64,000 nucleotides of DNA from Jatrophihabitans_A sp035248685 (GCA_035248685.1 DATFHF010000081.1:62001-126000); one strand, 5' to 3'. Counted from the stretch's first letter, positions 1 through 8,996 are shown. Notes: a model not told the origin generated them from the sequence alone. Translations and numbers: made by a program.

Positions 1-172
1 GCCCGGCTCTGGGACACGCATCATCGCTATGGCCGAGTCTGAAACGACTGAGAAGGCGCGCACAGCCGTCTCCCGGTCGCGCGGATGCGCCGAACGCACC
101 TGGACCCGCGGGTCGACACAACAATGTGATGACAACCGCCTGCCCGGTTCTGCCGTCGTGAGTCGGGGGGTC

Positions 173-178
173 TACCGT
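173..178 (+). promoter_or_regulatory. possible -10 element of the nucleoside importer operon
   Basis: TACCGT lies 55 nt before the TTG start of the BMP lipoprotein and fits the actinobacterial TANNNT -10 pattern. No convincing -35 box is visible at the right distance. Bases 1-233 hold no gene that I can support. Confidence 0.25.
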
Positions 179-233
179 AGCGCGGTTAGCGGCGTGTAGG
201 CCGCTGACGAACACCATCTGTGAGGAGACCGTT

Positions 234-1316
234 TTGCGCCGAATGCTGAGTTCCTATCGAACCGCTGCCGTGGCTGGCATCGCCGCCTCGGCGATGTTGC
301 TGGCCGGCTGTGGCAGTAGCTCCAATTCGAACTCCCCGGGACCCGGCTCGTCAGGGACGAGCGGATCGAACGGGAACAGCGGGCTGAAGATCGGGATGGC
401 CTACGACATCGGTGGCCGCGGCGACAAATCCTTCAACGACGCGGCCGCTGCCGGCCTGGATGCCGCCAAGGCCAAGTACAACCTCAGCGGCAACGACGTC
501 AAGGAGCTCGAGGCCGCCCAGGGCGAGGCGGAGGCCGACAAGGAGGCTCGGCTCACCCAACTCGCGGACAACGGCTACACCAGCATCATTGCGGTCGGCT
601 TCGCCTATGCCGACGCAATCAAGGCGGTCGTGCCGAAGTACCCGAACATCAAGTTCGCCATCATCGACGACAACTCGGTCCAGGCCCCCAACCTGGCAGA
701 CCTGACCTTCGCCGAGGAGCAGGGCTGCTACCTGGTCGGTGCGATCGCGGCGCTGAAGAGCAAGACCCATCACGTCGGATTCATCGGTGGCGTGAACGTG
801 GCGCTGATCCAAAAGTTCCAGGCTGGCTTCGACGCCGGGGCCCGCAAGGAGGACCCGTCCGTCAAGATCGAGGACAAGTACCTGACCCAGCCGCCGGACT
901 TCGGTGGCTTCAACGACCCGACCAAGGGTGAGACCGCTGCCAACGGCATCTATGACGCCGGCGCCGATGTCATCTTCGCCGCCGCCGGTGGTTCCGGCAG
1001 CGGCGTGTTCAAGGCCGCCAAGGCCAAGAACGCCTACGCCATCGGCACCGACTCCGACCAGTACCTGTCGGCCTCGCCGGACGTGAAGGACGTCATCATC
1101 TCCTCCATGATCAAGCGGGTCGATGTGGCGGTCGGCAAGTTCATCGACTCGGTCCACGACGGCACCTTCAAGGCCGGCAACACCGTGTTCGACCTGAAGG
1201 CCGGTGGTGTGGACTTCTCGACGTCCGGCGGCAAGATCGATGACATCAAGTCCAAGATCGACGACTTGAAGCAGCAGATCATCTCCGGCGCGATCGTGGT
1301 TCCGACCAAGCCGTAG
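234..1316 (+). CDS. BMP family nucleoside-binding lipoprotein of an ABC importer
   Basis: Solute-binding lipoprotein of the BMP/Med (PnrA, NupA-like) family. It captures nucleosides outside the membrane for the importer encoded just downstream. Seen: 360 residues; a basic N-terminus and hydrophobic stretch lead to the lipobox LLAGC (lipidated Cys26), then a Ser/Gly/Asn-rich linker to about residue 50, then the BMP fold with GMAYDIGGRGDKSFND and GFIGGVN. The TTG start at 234 is chosen because GAGGAG at 222-227 sits 6 nt before it; an ATG at codon 4 is the alternative. The cytidine deaminase and thymidine phosphorylase later in the operon suggest pyrimidine nucleosides as cargo. That substrate is an inference. 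Confidence 0.93.
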   Translation: MRRMLSSYRTAAVAGIAASAMLLAGCGSSSNSNSPGPGSSGTSGSNGNSGLKIGMAYDIGGRGDKSFNDAAAAGLDAAKAKYNLSGNDVKELEAAQGEAEADKEARLTQLADNGYTSIIAVGFAYADAIKAVVPKYPNIKFAIIDDNSVQAPNLADLTFAEEQGCYLVGAIAALKSKTHHVGFIGGVNVALIQKFQAGFDAGARKEDPSVKIEDKYLTQPPDFGGFNDPTKGETAANGIYDAGADVIFAAAGGSGSGVFKAAKAKNAYAIGTDSDQYLSASPDVKDVIISSMIKRVDVAVGKFIDSVHDGTFKAGNTVFDLKAGGVDFSTSGGKIDDIKSKIDDLKQQIISGAIVVPTKP

Positions 1317-1337
1317 TTCACGTCCTACTGCACACCA

Positions 1338-1368
1338 GGCCCGGGGTGGCATAACGTCACCTCGGGCC
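1338..1368 (+). terminator. strong hairpin between binding-protein and ATPase genes
   Basis: An 11-bp stem (GGCCCGGGGTG at 1338-1348 with CACCTCGGGCC at 1358-1368, one G-U pair) closes a 9-nt loop 21 nt after the lipoprotein stop codon. No T-run follows. It is likely a partial terminator or 3'-end stabiliser that gives more binding protein than ATPase and permease, a common arrangement in ABC importer operons. Confidence 0.55.
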
Positions 1369-1425
1369 GGTGCATGTCGTCCGGGTCCACTCGCACCGGA
1401 GTCCGCATCGCGGGAGGTCGAACAG

Positions 1426-2973
1426 ATGGCAGAACAAACCGCCACCGCCGAGCCTGCTAACGCCATCGAGGTCATCGGGGTGACCAAGCGTTTTCCCGGC
1501 GTGGTCGCCAACTCCGACATCAACATCACCGTCCGGCGGGGCACCGTGCATGCCATCGTCGGTGAAAACGGCGCCGGCAAGTCCACCCTGATGAAGATCC
1601 TCTACGGCATGCAGCCGCCGGACGAGGGCGAGATCCGGATCGACGGCCGGCCGGTGCGCTTCCACTCGCCGGCCGACGCCATCGCGGCCGGCGTCGGCAT
1701 GGTCCACCAGCACTTCATGCTGGCCGACAACTTCACCGTGCTGGAAAACATCGTGCTCGGCAGTGAGCCGACCAAGGCCGGCCGGCTGGATTTCGCCCAG
1801 GCCCGTCGCCGGATCGCCGAGCTGAGCAGCACCTATGGCCTCGACCTGGAACCGGACGAGCTGGTCGAGCGGCTCGGGGTAGGTGACCGGCAGCGGGTCG
1901 AGATCGCCAAGGTGCTCTACCGCGGCGCCCGGCTGCTGATCCTGGACGAACCAACCGCCGTGCTGGTGCCGCACGAGGTGGACGAGCTGTTCGACAACCT
2001 GCGTGAGCTCAAGAGCGAGGGCCTGACCATCCTGTTCATCTCGCACAAGTTGGACGAGGTGATCTCGGTGGCTGACGACATCACCGTGGTGCGCCGGGGC
2101 CGGACGGTCGGCACCGCCGATCCGCACTCCGTGACCACCCGCCAACTCGCGGAGATGATGGTCGGTTCCGAACTGCCCAGCCCGGAGACTCGGTCCGACA
2201 CCGTCCGGGACGAGGTGGTGCTGACCGTGCGCGACCTGAGCGTGGCCGGCGACAGTGGCCGGGATGCGGTCAGCGGGGTCAGCTTCGAGATCCACGCCGG
2301 CCAGGTCTTCGGGATTGCCGGGGTGGAGGGCAACGGCCAGGGCGAACTGGTCGAGGCCCTGATGGGCATCCGCCCGGTCCGCACCGGCCGGATCACGCTG
2401 GCCGGCCGGGACGTCACCACGGAATCCACCCGAGCCCGTCGGCTGGCCGGCATCGCCTACATCCCGGAGGATCGGCATCGGCAGGGCCTGCTGTTGGACG
2501 CCAGCCTGTGGGAGAACCGGATCCTGGGACACTCCGATTCCGCACCCAACATCAGGGGGCCGCTGATCGATCGGGCCGGTGCCCGCCGGGACACCGAGCG
2601 GATCGTCGCCGAGTTCGACGTCCGCACCCCCGGCATCGACGTCCCGGCGCTCACGTTGTCCGGCGGTAACCAGCAGAAGCTGATCGTCGGCCGGGAGCTG
2701 TCCGGCAACCCGGTGTTGCTGATCGCCTCGCAACCCACCCGAGGGGTGGACGTCGGCGCCCAGGCCGCCATCTGGGAGCAGGTGCGCAAGGCGCGCGCGG
2801 CCGGCCTGGCGGTGCTGTTGATCTCGGCCGATCTGGAGGAGCTCATCGGTATGTCGGATGCGATCCAGGTGATGTTGCGCGGCATGTTCGTCGGAGCGGC
2901 CGATCCGGCCACCGTCACCGCCGAGGAACTCGGCTCGGCGATGACCGGCGCGACCCCGGCGGGTGCGGCATGA
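1426..2973 (+). CDS. nucleoside ABC importer ATP-binding protein (two fused NBDs)
   Basis: Cytoplasmic ATPase of the BMP-type nucleoside importer (NupO/YufO-like, RbsA-type architecture). Seen: 515 residues with two nucleotide-binding domains. The first has Walker A GENGAGKST (residues 46-54) and Walker B LLILDEPTAVL. The second has the degenerate P-loop GVEGNGQGEL, the signature LSGGNQQK and the modified Walker B LLIASQPTRGVDVG. The second domain is therefore probably weakly catalytic or non-catalytic, which is usual for this family. The ATG start follows GGGAGG. It overlaps the first permease by ATGA. Assignment to nucleoside import rests on the neighbours. Confidence 0.93.
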   Translation: MAEQTATAEPANAIEVIGVTKRFPGVVANSDINITVRRGTVHAIVGENGAGKSTLMKILYGMQPPDEGEIRIDGRPVRFHSPADAIAAGVGMVHQHFMLADNFTVLENIVLGSEPTKAGRLDFAQARRRIAELSSTYGLDLEPDELVERLGVGDRQRVEIAKVLYRGARLLILDEPTAVLVPHEVDELFDNLRELKSEGLTILFISHKLDEVISVADDITVVRRGRTVGTADPHSVTTRQLAEMMVGSELPSPETRSDTVRDEVVLTVRDLSVAGDSGRDAVSGVSFEIHAGQVFGIAGVEGNGQGELVEALMGIRPVRTGRITLAGRDVTTESTRARRLAGIAYIPEDRHRQGLLLDASLWENRILGHSDSAPNIRGPLIDRAGARRDTERIVAEFDVRTPGIDVPALTLSGGNQQKLIVGRELSGNPVLLIASQPTRGVDVGAQAAIWEQVRKARAAGLAVLLISADLEELIGMSDAIQVMLRGMFVGAADPATVTAEELGSAMTGATPAGAA

Positions 2974-4118
2974 GCGCCCCGGCCCCGACCGCCCCGATCG
3001 GCCCGCTTGGTCGGCTGCGGCAGCGCTACCCGCTGCGATCGGTGCTGCTCGGCGCGTCCGCCCCGATCGGGGCGGTGATCTTCGCGGCCATTGCCAGCGT
3101 GATCATCCTCAGCCTGGGTGGGCACAGCCCGGGCCACGTGTTCCAGACCATGTTCCAGCAGGCCGGCAAGCCGACCCAGTTCGTCGACATGATCAACCAG
3201 GCGCTGGTCTACTACCTGTCCGCGGTCGCGGTGTCCATCGGCTTCCGGATGAACCTGTTCAACATCGGCGTCGAGGGCCAGTACACGCTGGCGGCGTTCG
3301 GTGCGGCCTATGTCGGTGGCCAGATCAGCGGCGGCGGTCCGCTGCACGTGGTCGCCGAGATTGCCACCGCGGTGCTGGTCGGCGCGGCCTGGGCCGGCAT
3401 CGCCGGATTGCTCAAGGTCAGCCGGGGCGTCAGCGAGGTGATCTCTACGATCATGCTGAACGCGATCGCGGTCAACCTCGGCTCCTACTTGCTGCACCGG
3501 CTCGGCCAATCCAGCGGCAACAACATCCAGACCAAACCGATCAACGGATCCGGCCAGCTGGCCGGGCTGAGCTACCCGAACACCAACGAGAAGATCTTCG
3601 GCTTCATCTTCATCGCGATCCTGGTCGGGATCGGCTACTGGTTCATCATCGGACGGACCCGATTCGGCTTCCGGATCAAGGCAACCGGGCTGAACGAATC
3701 AGCGGCGGTGGCCAGCGGCGTGAACGTCCGGCGAATGACCATGCTGGCCATGCTGATCTCCGGCGGGGTCGCCGGCTTGGTCGGGCTGCCTGAACTGCTC
3801 GGCCAGACCCATACCTTCAGCCAAACCGCGCAAACCGGATTGGGCTTTGCCGGCATCGCAATCGCACTGCTCGGGCGCAACTCACCGATCGGCATGGCAC
3901 TGGCCGCGCTGCTCTGGTCCTTCCTCGGCAAGTCGGCCAACCAGCTCGATTTCATCGGGGTGCCGCGCGAGATCGCCGCGATCATGCAGGGCGTGATCCT
4001 GCTGTCGGTGGTGGTCGCCTACGAGTTGGTCCGCAGGTATCGGGTGGTGCTGCAACAGCGTGACGTGGCCGCCCAGTTGGCCGCGACCACCGCACAACCG
4101 GCGGCGGTGCCGGCATGA
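2970..4118 (+). CDS. nucleoside ABC importer permease 1
   Basis: Integral membrane permease of the BPD-transp_2 family (NupP/YufP-like), forming the channel with the next gene product. Seen: 382 residues, about eight to ten hydrophobic segments, and the conserved FRMNLFNIGVEGQY and ATGLNESAAVASGVNVRR regions; the second is the cytoplasmic loop that contacts the ATPase. The ATG overlaps the ATPase stop as ATGA, and its own stop overlaps the next start in the same way, so the two permeases are probably made in equal amounts. Confidence 0.92.
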   Translation: MSAPAPTAPIGPLGRLRQRYPLRSVLLGASAPIGAVIFAAIASVIILSLGGHSPGHVFQTMFQQAGKPTQFVDMINQALVYYLSAVAVSIGFRMNLFNIGVEGQYTLAAFGAAYVGGQISGGGPLHVVAEIATAVLVGAAWAGIAGLLKVSRGVSEVISTIMLNAIAVNLGSYLLHRLGQSSGNNIQTKPINGSGQLAGLSYPNTNEKIFGFIFIAILVGIGYWFIIGRTRFGFRIKATGLNESAAVASGVNVRRMTMLAMLISGGVAGLVGLPELLGQTHTFSQTAQTGLGFAGIAIALLGRNSPIGMALAALLWSFLGKSANQLDFIGVPREIAAIMQGVILLSVVVAYELVRRYRVVLQQRDVAAQLAATTAQPAAVPA

Positions 4119-5368
4119 CCGTCGACCTGCAGTTGCGCACCGAGCAAGCCGCCCCCCGACGCAAGCGGGCGCGGATAGCTCCGCAGACGATGGTGCTGCT
4201 CTGCCTGGGCGCCTTCCTGGTGCTGTCGGCGGTCCGGACGCTCACCGCCGGCTACGACCTGACCAGCAGCGGGACGATCGCGGCCGGCCTGTCCGCGGCG
4301 GTGCCGATCGGGCTGGCCGGCCTCGGCGGGCTGTGGTCGGAACGGGCCGGGGTGGTGAATATCGGCCTGGAAGGCATGATGATTCTCGGCACCTGGGGCT
4401 GCGCGTACCTGGGTTGGAACCACGGCCCGTGGGCCGGCGTGCTGTTCGGCACCCTGCTCGGCGCACTCGGCGGCCTTATTCATGCCGTGGCGACCGTGAC
4501 ATTCGGCGTCGACCACATCATCTCCGGGGTGGCGGTCAACATCATCGCGCCGGGCCTGGCGCTGTACCTGACCAAGGTGACCTTCGCCCATGACCCGGGC
4601 GGCGGCCAGAAGCAGTCGCCGCCGATCAACGATCCACAGTCGATCACGTTGCCGTTCTCGCACTGGTTGCACACCATCGAGGACAAGCACTGGTTCGCGG
4701 TTTCGGATCTGGCCGGCCTGCTGGGCGGCCTGGTCACCCACCTGTCGCTGGTCACGGTGCTGGCGATCCTGGTGTTGATCGGCTCGGCCTGGCTGCTCTG
4801 GCGCACCGCGTTCGGACTGCGGCTGCGCTCCTGCGGCGAAGAGCCTTACGCCGCCGAGTCATTGGGCGTCAACGTGTATCGCTACAAGTACATCGCGGTG
4901 GTGGTGTCCGGTGCGCTGGCGGGCCTGGGCGGGGCAGCGCTGGCCATTTCGGCACACCAGTTCCGGGACGGGCAGACCGGTGGCCGCGGCTTCATCGGCC
5001 TGGCCGCACTGATCTTCGGCAACTGGCGGCCGGGGGCATTGGGCGCCGGCGCCGGGTTGTTCGGCTACACCGACGCGATCCAGCTGCGCAGCTCGTCGGC
5101 GGTGCATGCGCTGCTGATGCTGATGGCGATCGCGTTGCTGCTGGTGGCCGGCTGGCAGTGGCGTAGCCGGCAGCGGGTGATCGCGGTGATCTCGGCGGTG
5201 ATCGCGGTGCTCGCGGTGCTCTGGTTCTTCGACACCAAGAAGGTGCCGGACGAGCTGGTGGGTGCCACCCCGTACGTGGTGACGCTGCTGGTGCTGGCAC
5301 TGGCCTCGCAACGGCTGCGGATGCCCAAGGCGGACGGCCGGGTCTACCGGCGAGGCGAGGGTCGGTGA
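4115..5368 (+). CDS. nucleoside ABC importer permease 2
   Basis: Second membrane permease of the importer (NupQ/YufQ-like, BPD-transp_2 family). Seen: 417 residues, a basic N-terminus, several hydrophobic helices and the family motif VVNIGLEGMMILG, with the coupling-loop region LRSCGEEPYAAESLGVNV. The C-terminal part carries additional hydrophobic segments (about residues 325-400), so it is longer than the usual ~310-residue NupQ type. It overlaps the preceding permease (ATGA) and the following cytidine deaminase (GTGA). Confidence 0.91.
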   Translation: MTVDLQLRTEQAAPRRKRARIAPQTMVLLCLGAFLVLSAVRTLTAGYDLTSSGTIAAGLSAAVPIGLAGLGGLWSERAGVVNIGLEGMMILGTWGCAYLGWNHGPWAGVLFGTLLGALGGLIHAVATVTFGVDHIISGVAVNIIAPGLALYLTKVTFAHDPGGGQKQSPPINDPQSITLPFSHWLHTIEDKHWFAVSDLAGLLGGLVTHLSLVTVLAILVLIGSAWLLWRTAFGLRLRSCGEEPYAAESLGVNVYRYKYIAVVVSGALAGLGGAALAISAHQFRDGQTGGRGFIGLAALIFGNWRPGALGAGAGLFGYTDAIQLRSSSAVHALLMLMAIALLLVAGWQWRSRQRVIAVISAVIAVLAVLWFFDTKKVPDELVGATPYVVTLLVLALASQRLRMPKADGRVYRRGEGR

Positions 5369-5790
5369 ACGAGATCGACTGGGAGTTGTTGCGGGCCGAG
5401 GCCACCGCAGTGATGGCCAAGGCCTACGCGCCCTACTCGAAGTTCCCGGTCGGCGCCGCAGCGGTGGTGAACGACGGCCGAGTGGTAGTGGGCTGCAACG
5501 TCGAGAACGCCTCGTACGGACTGGGATTGTGCGCCGAATGCGGCCTGGTCTCGGCGCTGACCGCCAGCGGTGGCGGACGGTTGCTGGCGATGGTGTGTGT
5601 CGGCGGCGACGGGGAATTCCTGATGCCGTGCGGTCGCTGCCGCCAGCTGCTGTTCGAGCACGGCGGGCCGAGCATGCAGGTTGCCGCCGCCGCCGGTCCG
5701 ATCACTGTCGACGAGCTGCTGCCGGCCGCGTTCGGCCCGAATGACCTGGCAGCACTGGCAAACAAGGCAGCCCAGCCACCGTCCGAATGA
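5365..5790 (+). CDS. cdd: cytidine deaminase
   Basis: Converts cytidine or deoxycytidine to uridine or deoxyuridine in pyrimidine salvage. Seen: 141 residues, the usual size of the homotetrameric enzyme. The zinc motif C-A-E is at residues 56-58 (Cys56 ligand, Glu58 proton shuttle) and PCGRC at 88-92 gives zinc ligands Cys89 and Cys92. NVENASYG is the substrate-binding motif. The residue after C-A-E is Cys rather than the more common Arg. The GTG start overlaps the permease stop. Its place in the importer operon suggests it acts on imported nucleosides. Confidence 0.96.
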   Translation: MNEIDWELLRAEATAVMAKAYAPYSKFPVGAAAVVNDGRVVVGCNVENASYGLGLCAECGLVSALTASGGGRLLAMVCVGGDGEFLMPCGRCRQLLFEHGGPSMQVAAAAGPITVDELLPAAFGPNDLAALANKAAQPPSE

Positions 5791-6989
5791 GGCCGACCTG
5801 CTCGCTGGCGCTCACCTCAGCCGAGGTGGTCGCCGATCCGTACCCGTTCTTCTCCCAAGCCCGGGCCGAGGCCGCCGTGCAATGGCACGAGGAGCTGGGC
5901 ATGTGGCTCGCCTTCAGCCATCGCGAGGCGAACGCGGTGCTGCGCGCCCGCAGCCTGGGTCGGCTGTGGTCGCCGCGCTGGCCCGAGGTGGCGATGCCGG
6001 CCTTCGAGCTGATCCACCGCAACTCGCTGCTCGAGCAGGAACCACCCAGCCACACCAGGCTGCGCCGGCTGGTGGCCGGGGCCTTCGCCCGCGGGCACGT
6101 GCAGCGGTTACGTCCCCGGATCGCCGAACTCGCCGAGCGACTGGCCGATCAGCTGGCCGAGGCCGGCGCCGACGGGCGCCCGGTCGACCTGATCGAGTGG
6201 TACGCAGAACCGTTGCCGGTGCAGGTGATCGCCGAACTGCTCGGCATCCCGCAACCGGACTGGCCGCTGTTGCGGCCCTGGTCGAACGCGATCGTGAAGA
6301 TGTACGAGTATCGGGTCAGCGACGAGCAGCGGGCAGCCGCCGAGACCGCTGCGGCCGAGTTCGTGGCCTACCTGCGTGAACTGGTCGAGCAGCGGCGGGC
6401 GCAGCGTGCTGACGACCTGATCTCTTCACTGATCGCCGAGACCGACTCGGACGGGGCCCGCCTGTCCGAGGACGAGCTGATCACCACCTGCACGCTGCTG
6501 CTCAATGCCGGCCACGAGGCAACCGTGAACGTGGTCGGCAACGGGATGTACGCCCTGGGCCGGCACCCGGCGCAGTGGCAACGGCTGCTGGCCGATCCGA
6601 GCCTGGTGGACGGTTGCGTGGAGGAGCTGATCCGTTATGACTCGCCGCTCCAGTTGTTCGAACGGACCGCCGTGCAGGACACCGAGATCGGTGCTATCAC
6701 GGTGCCGACCGGCCAGAAAATCGCCGCGCTGCTCGGCTCGGCCAATCGGGATTCGGCCGTGTTCGACAGGCCGAACGTCTTCGACGTGACCCGGGCGGAC
6801 AACCCGCACCTGGGCTTCGGGGCCGGCATCCACTTCTGCGTGGGCGCCCCGCTGGCCCGGGTCGAGCTCCAGGTTTCGCTGCACACGCTGCTCCGGCGAT
6901 TTCCGGGGCTGACGCTGGCCGGCGTACCCGAACGCCGGCAGGAGTTCGTGATCCGGGGTCTGCGCCGCTTGCTGGTCGTCCTCAGCTGA
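5787..6989 (+). CDS. cytochrome P450 in the nucleoside salvage operon
   Basis: Soluble bacterial class I P450 monooxygenase needing external ferredoxin and reductase; none is encoded here. Seen: 400 residues; I-helix AGHEAT (the acid is followed by Ala, then Thr, where AGxET is usual), K-helix ExxR as ELIR, and the heme loop FGAGIHFCVG with Cys351 as heme ligand. The ATG overlaps the cytidine deaminase stop as ATGA, and thymidine phosphorylase follows after a 22-nt gap, so it is embedded in the salvage operon. Its substrate cannot be read from sequence. A modified nucleoside or nucleobase is an inference from context only. Confidence 0.95.
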   Translation: MRPTCSLALTSAEVVADPYPFFSQARAEAAVQWHEELGMWLAFSHREANAVLRARSLGRLWSPRWPEVAMPAFELIHRNSLLEQEPPSHTRLRRLVAGAFARGHVQRLRPRIAELAERLADQLAEAGADGRPVDLIEWYAEPLPVQVIAELLGIPQPDWPLLRPWSNAIVKMYEYRVSDEQRAAAETAAAEFVAYLRELVEQRRAQRADDLISSLIAETDSDGARLSEDELITTCTLLLNAGHEATVNVVGNGMYALGRHPAQWQRLLADPSLVDGCVEELIRYDSPLQLFERTAVQDTEIGAITVPTGQKIAALLGSANRDSAVFDRPNVFDVTRADNPHLGFGAGIHFCVGAPLARVELQVSLHTLLRRFPGLTLAGVPERRQEFVIRGLRRLLVVLS

Positions 6990-7011
6990 TCGGCTGTGAC
7001 ACGCTGTGGCC

Positions 7012-8298
7012 ATGACCGAACCGTTCGATGCCGTCAGCGTGATCCGGACCAAGCGGGACGGTGGCCGGATCCCGGACGCCGAGATCGACTGGGTGATCGA
7101 CGCCTACACCCGGGGCGTGGTTGCTGACGAGCAGATGTCGGCGTTGGCGATGGCGATCCTGCTCAACGGCATGCAGTCCGACGAACTATCCCGTTGGACC
7201 GCCGCCATGATCGCCTCCGGCGAGCGGCTGGACCTGTCCGGGGTGCGCCGTCCCACCACCGACAAGCATTCGACCGGCGGGGTGGGGGACAAGATCACCC
7301 TGCCGCTGGCGCCGTTGGTGGCAGCGTGCGGTGCCGCCGTCCCGCAGCTGTCGGGACGCGGCCTCGGTCACACCGGCGGCACCCTGGACAAGCTGGAGTC
7401 AATTCCCGGCTGGCGGGCGACGGTATCGCCGGCCGACTTCGTGGCCCAGCTCAACTCGGTCGGCGCGGTGATCTGTGCCGCCGGTGACAGCCTGGCACCG
7501 GCCGACAAGAAGCTATACGCGCTACGGGACGTGACCGGGACGGTAGAGGCGATCCCGCTGATCGCCAGCTCCATCATGAGCAAGAAGATCGCCGAAGGGT
7601 CCTCCGCCCTGGTATTGGACGTCAAGGTAGGTACCGGGGCGTTCATGCGCGAACTCGCCGACGCCCGCCAGCTGGCCGAAACGATGGTCGCGCTGGGAAC
7701 CGCCGCCGGCACGCACACCGTGGCGGTGCTGACCGACATGAACACCCCGCTCGGCCTGGCGGTCGGCAACGCGCTGGAGGTGGCCGAGTCGGTGCAGGTG
7801 CTGGCCGGCGGCGGCCCGTCCGACGTGGTCGAGCTGACCGTCACGCTGGCCGGCCAGATGCTGGCCGGGGTCGGCATCACCGATGTGGATCCGGCCGCCG
7901 CGCTGGCCGACGGTCGGGCGATGGATGTCTGGCGCGCCATGATCACCGCCCAGGGCGGGGATCCGGACGCGCCGCTGCCGGTGGCCGCGGAGCGGCACGT
8001 GCTGGCCGCACCGGCCACCGGCGTGTTGACCCGGTTGGACGCCTACGCGGTCGGGGTGGCGGCCTGGCGGCTGGGCGCCGGCCGGGCCCGCAAGGAGGAC
8101 CAGGTATCGGCCGGGGCGGGCGTGTTGCTGCGGGCCAAACCGGGAGACCGGGTCACCGCCGGCCAGCCGCTGCTGGAGCTGCACGCCGATCAACCGGATC
8201 GCTTTGAGCGAGCACTGCAGGTTCTCACCGGCAGCTTCGACATCGCCGACGAGCCGGTCACCGCCGGCCCGCTGGTGCTCGACCGGGTGACCGCCTGA
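7012..8298 (+). CDS. deoA: thymidine phosphorylase
   Basis: Phosphorolysis of thymidine or deoxyuridine to base and 2-deoxyribose-1-phosphate. Seen: 428 residues; N-terminal helical domain, the family signature around TTDKHSTGGVGDK, and LGHTGGTLDKLESIPG, then the C-terminal PYNP_C domain (from about residue 340). ATG at 7012 is preferred; a GTG two codons earlier (7006) is possible. No good ribosome site precedes either. It follows the deaminase logically, since deoxycytidine deaminated to deoxyuridine is a substrate. Confidence 0.95.
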   Translation: MTEPFDAVSVIRTKRDGGRIPDAEIDWVIDAYTRGVVADEQMSALAMAILLNGMQSDELSRWTAAMIASGERLDLSGVRRPTTDKHSTGGVGDKITLPLAPLVAACGAAVPQLSGRGLGHTGGTLDKLESIPGWRATVSPADFVAQLNSVGAVICAAGDSLAPADKKLYALRDVTGTVEAIPLIASSIMSKKIAEGSSALVLDVKVGTGAFMRELADARQLAETMVALGTAAGTHTVAVLTDMNTPLGLAVGNALEVAESVQVLAGGGPSDVVELTVTLAGQMLAGVGITDVDPAAALADGRAMDVWRAMITAQGGDPDAPLPVAAERHVLAAPATGVLTRLDAYAVGVAAWRLGAGRARKEDQVSAGAGVLLRAKPGDRVTAGQPLLELHADQPDRFERALQVLTGSFDIADEPVTAGPLVLDRVTA

Positions 8299-8299
8299 G

Positions 8300-8950
8300 G
8301 TGGAAGTACCTGCCGTGCCGGCCGATGCCCGCCGGCTCAGCATCCCGGTCGACCGGCTGCCGAAATGGCTGGACGGATTCGCCGACCGGCACGGTGGTTT
8401 GACCACCGTCCCGGCCGCGGAGCAGGTGTTCATCACCGCGGCCGATGGTTCCCGGGTGTGGATCGAGGTGCCGTTCCAGCCGTGGGACTGCACCGCCGCC
8501 CGGCCACTGACCACCCTTCAGTTGCACCTGCGGCAACGCCGGCGGGTGGGGGTGCTGCTGGTCCGCCGTGGTGGTTACGCGGCCGGGGTGTTCAACGGCA
8601 CCGAGTTGGTGGCGTCCAAGGTCGGCTCGACCTACGTCCAGGGCACCACCAAGGCCGGCGGCTGGTCGCAGCACCGGTATGCCCGCCGGCGGGATAACCA
8701 GTCCCGGGCAGCGTTCGCCGAAGCTGCCGAGGTGGCGGTGCGGGTGCTGCTGCCCGAGCTCAGCTCGCTGGCGGCGCTGATCTGCGGTGGCGACAAGACT
8801 GCGGTGGCGACGGTGCTCGGCGATGCCCGGCTGGCGCCGTTGTTGCCGTTACGGATCCCGCCTTTCCTGCCGGTGCCCGATCCGCGACTGCGGGTGTTGC
8901 TGGCCACTCCGGAGCAGTTCCTGGTGGTTCGAATGCACATCCACCCCTGA
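8300..8950 (+). CDS. acVLRF1 family peptidyl-tRNA hydrolase-like protein
   Basis: Matches the actinobacterial Vms1-like release factor 1 family, related to the catalytic domain of eRF1 and Vms1, which releases nascent chains from tRNA on stalled ribosomes. Seen: 216 residues; FADRHGG near the N-terminus, LLVRRGGYAAGVFNG, then KVGSTYVQGTTKAGGWSQ in which GGWSQ (120-124) is the counterpart of the catalytic GGQ loop, followed by the basic RYARRRDNQ and CGGDK. The GTG start lies one base after the thymidine phosphorylase stop, so it is probably translated from the same message. The ribosome-rescue role is family knowledge, not shown here. Confidence 0.85.
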   Translation: MEVPAVPADARRLSIPVDRLPKWLDGFADRHGGLTTVPAAEQVFITAADGSRVWIEVPFQPWDCTAARPLTTLQLHLRQRRRVGVLLVRRGGYAAGVFNGTELVASKVGSTYVQGTTKAGGWSQHRYARRRDNQSRAAFAEAAEVAVRVLLPELSSLAALICGGDKTAVATVLGDARLAPLLPLRIPPFLPVPDPRLRVLLATPEQFLVVRMHIHP

Positions 8951-8996
8951 CTATGCCGAGTGGAGATTCGGCAGCCGGGCAGAGCATGATCTGTTG

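Noticed and set aside
351..1586. 411-codon open frame on the minus strand over the BMP lipoprotein
   Set aside because: No family features and it lies antisense to a well-supported gene; long antisense frames are common at this GC content.
1357..2733. 458-codon minus-strand frame over the importer ATPase
   Set aside because: Composition rich in Asp, Gly, His and Gln typical of antisense to a high-GC gene; no motifs.
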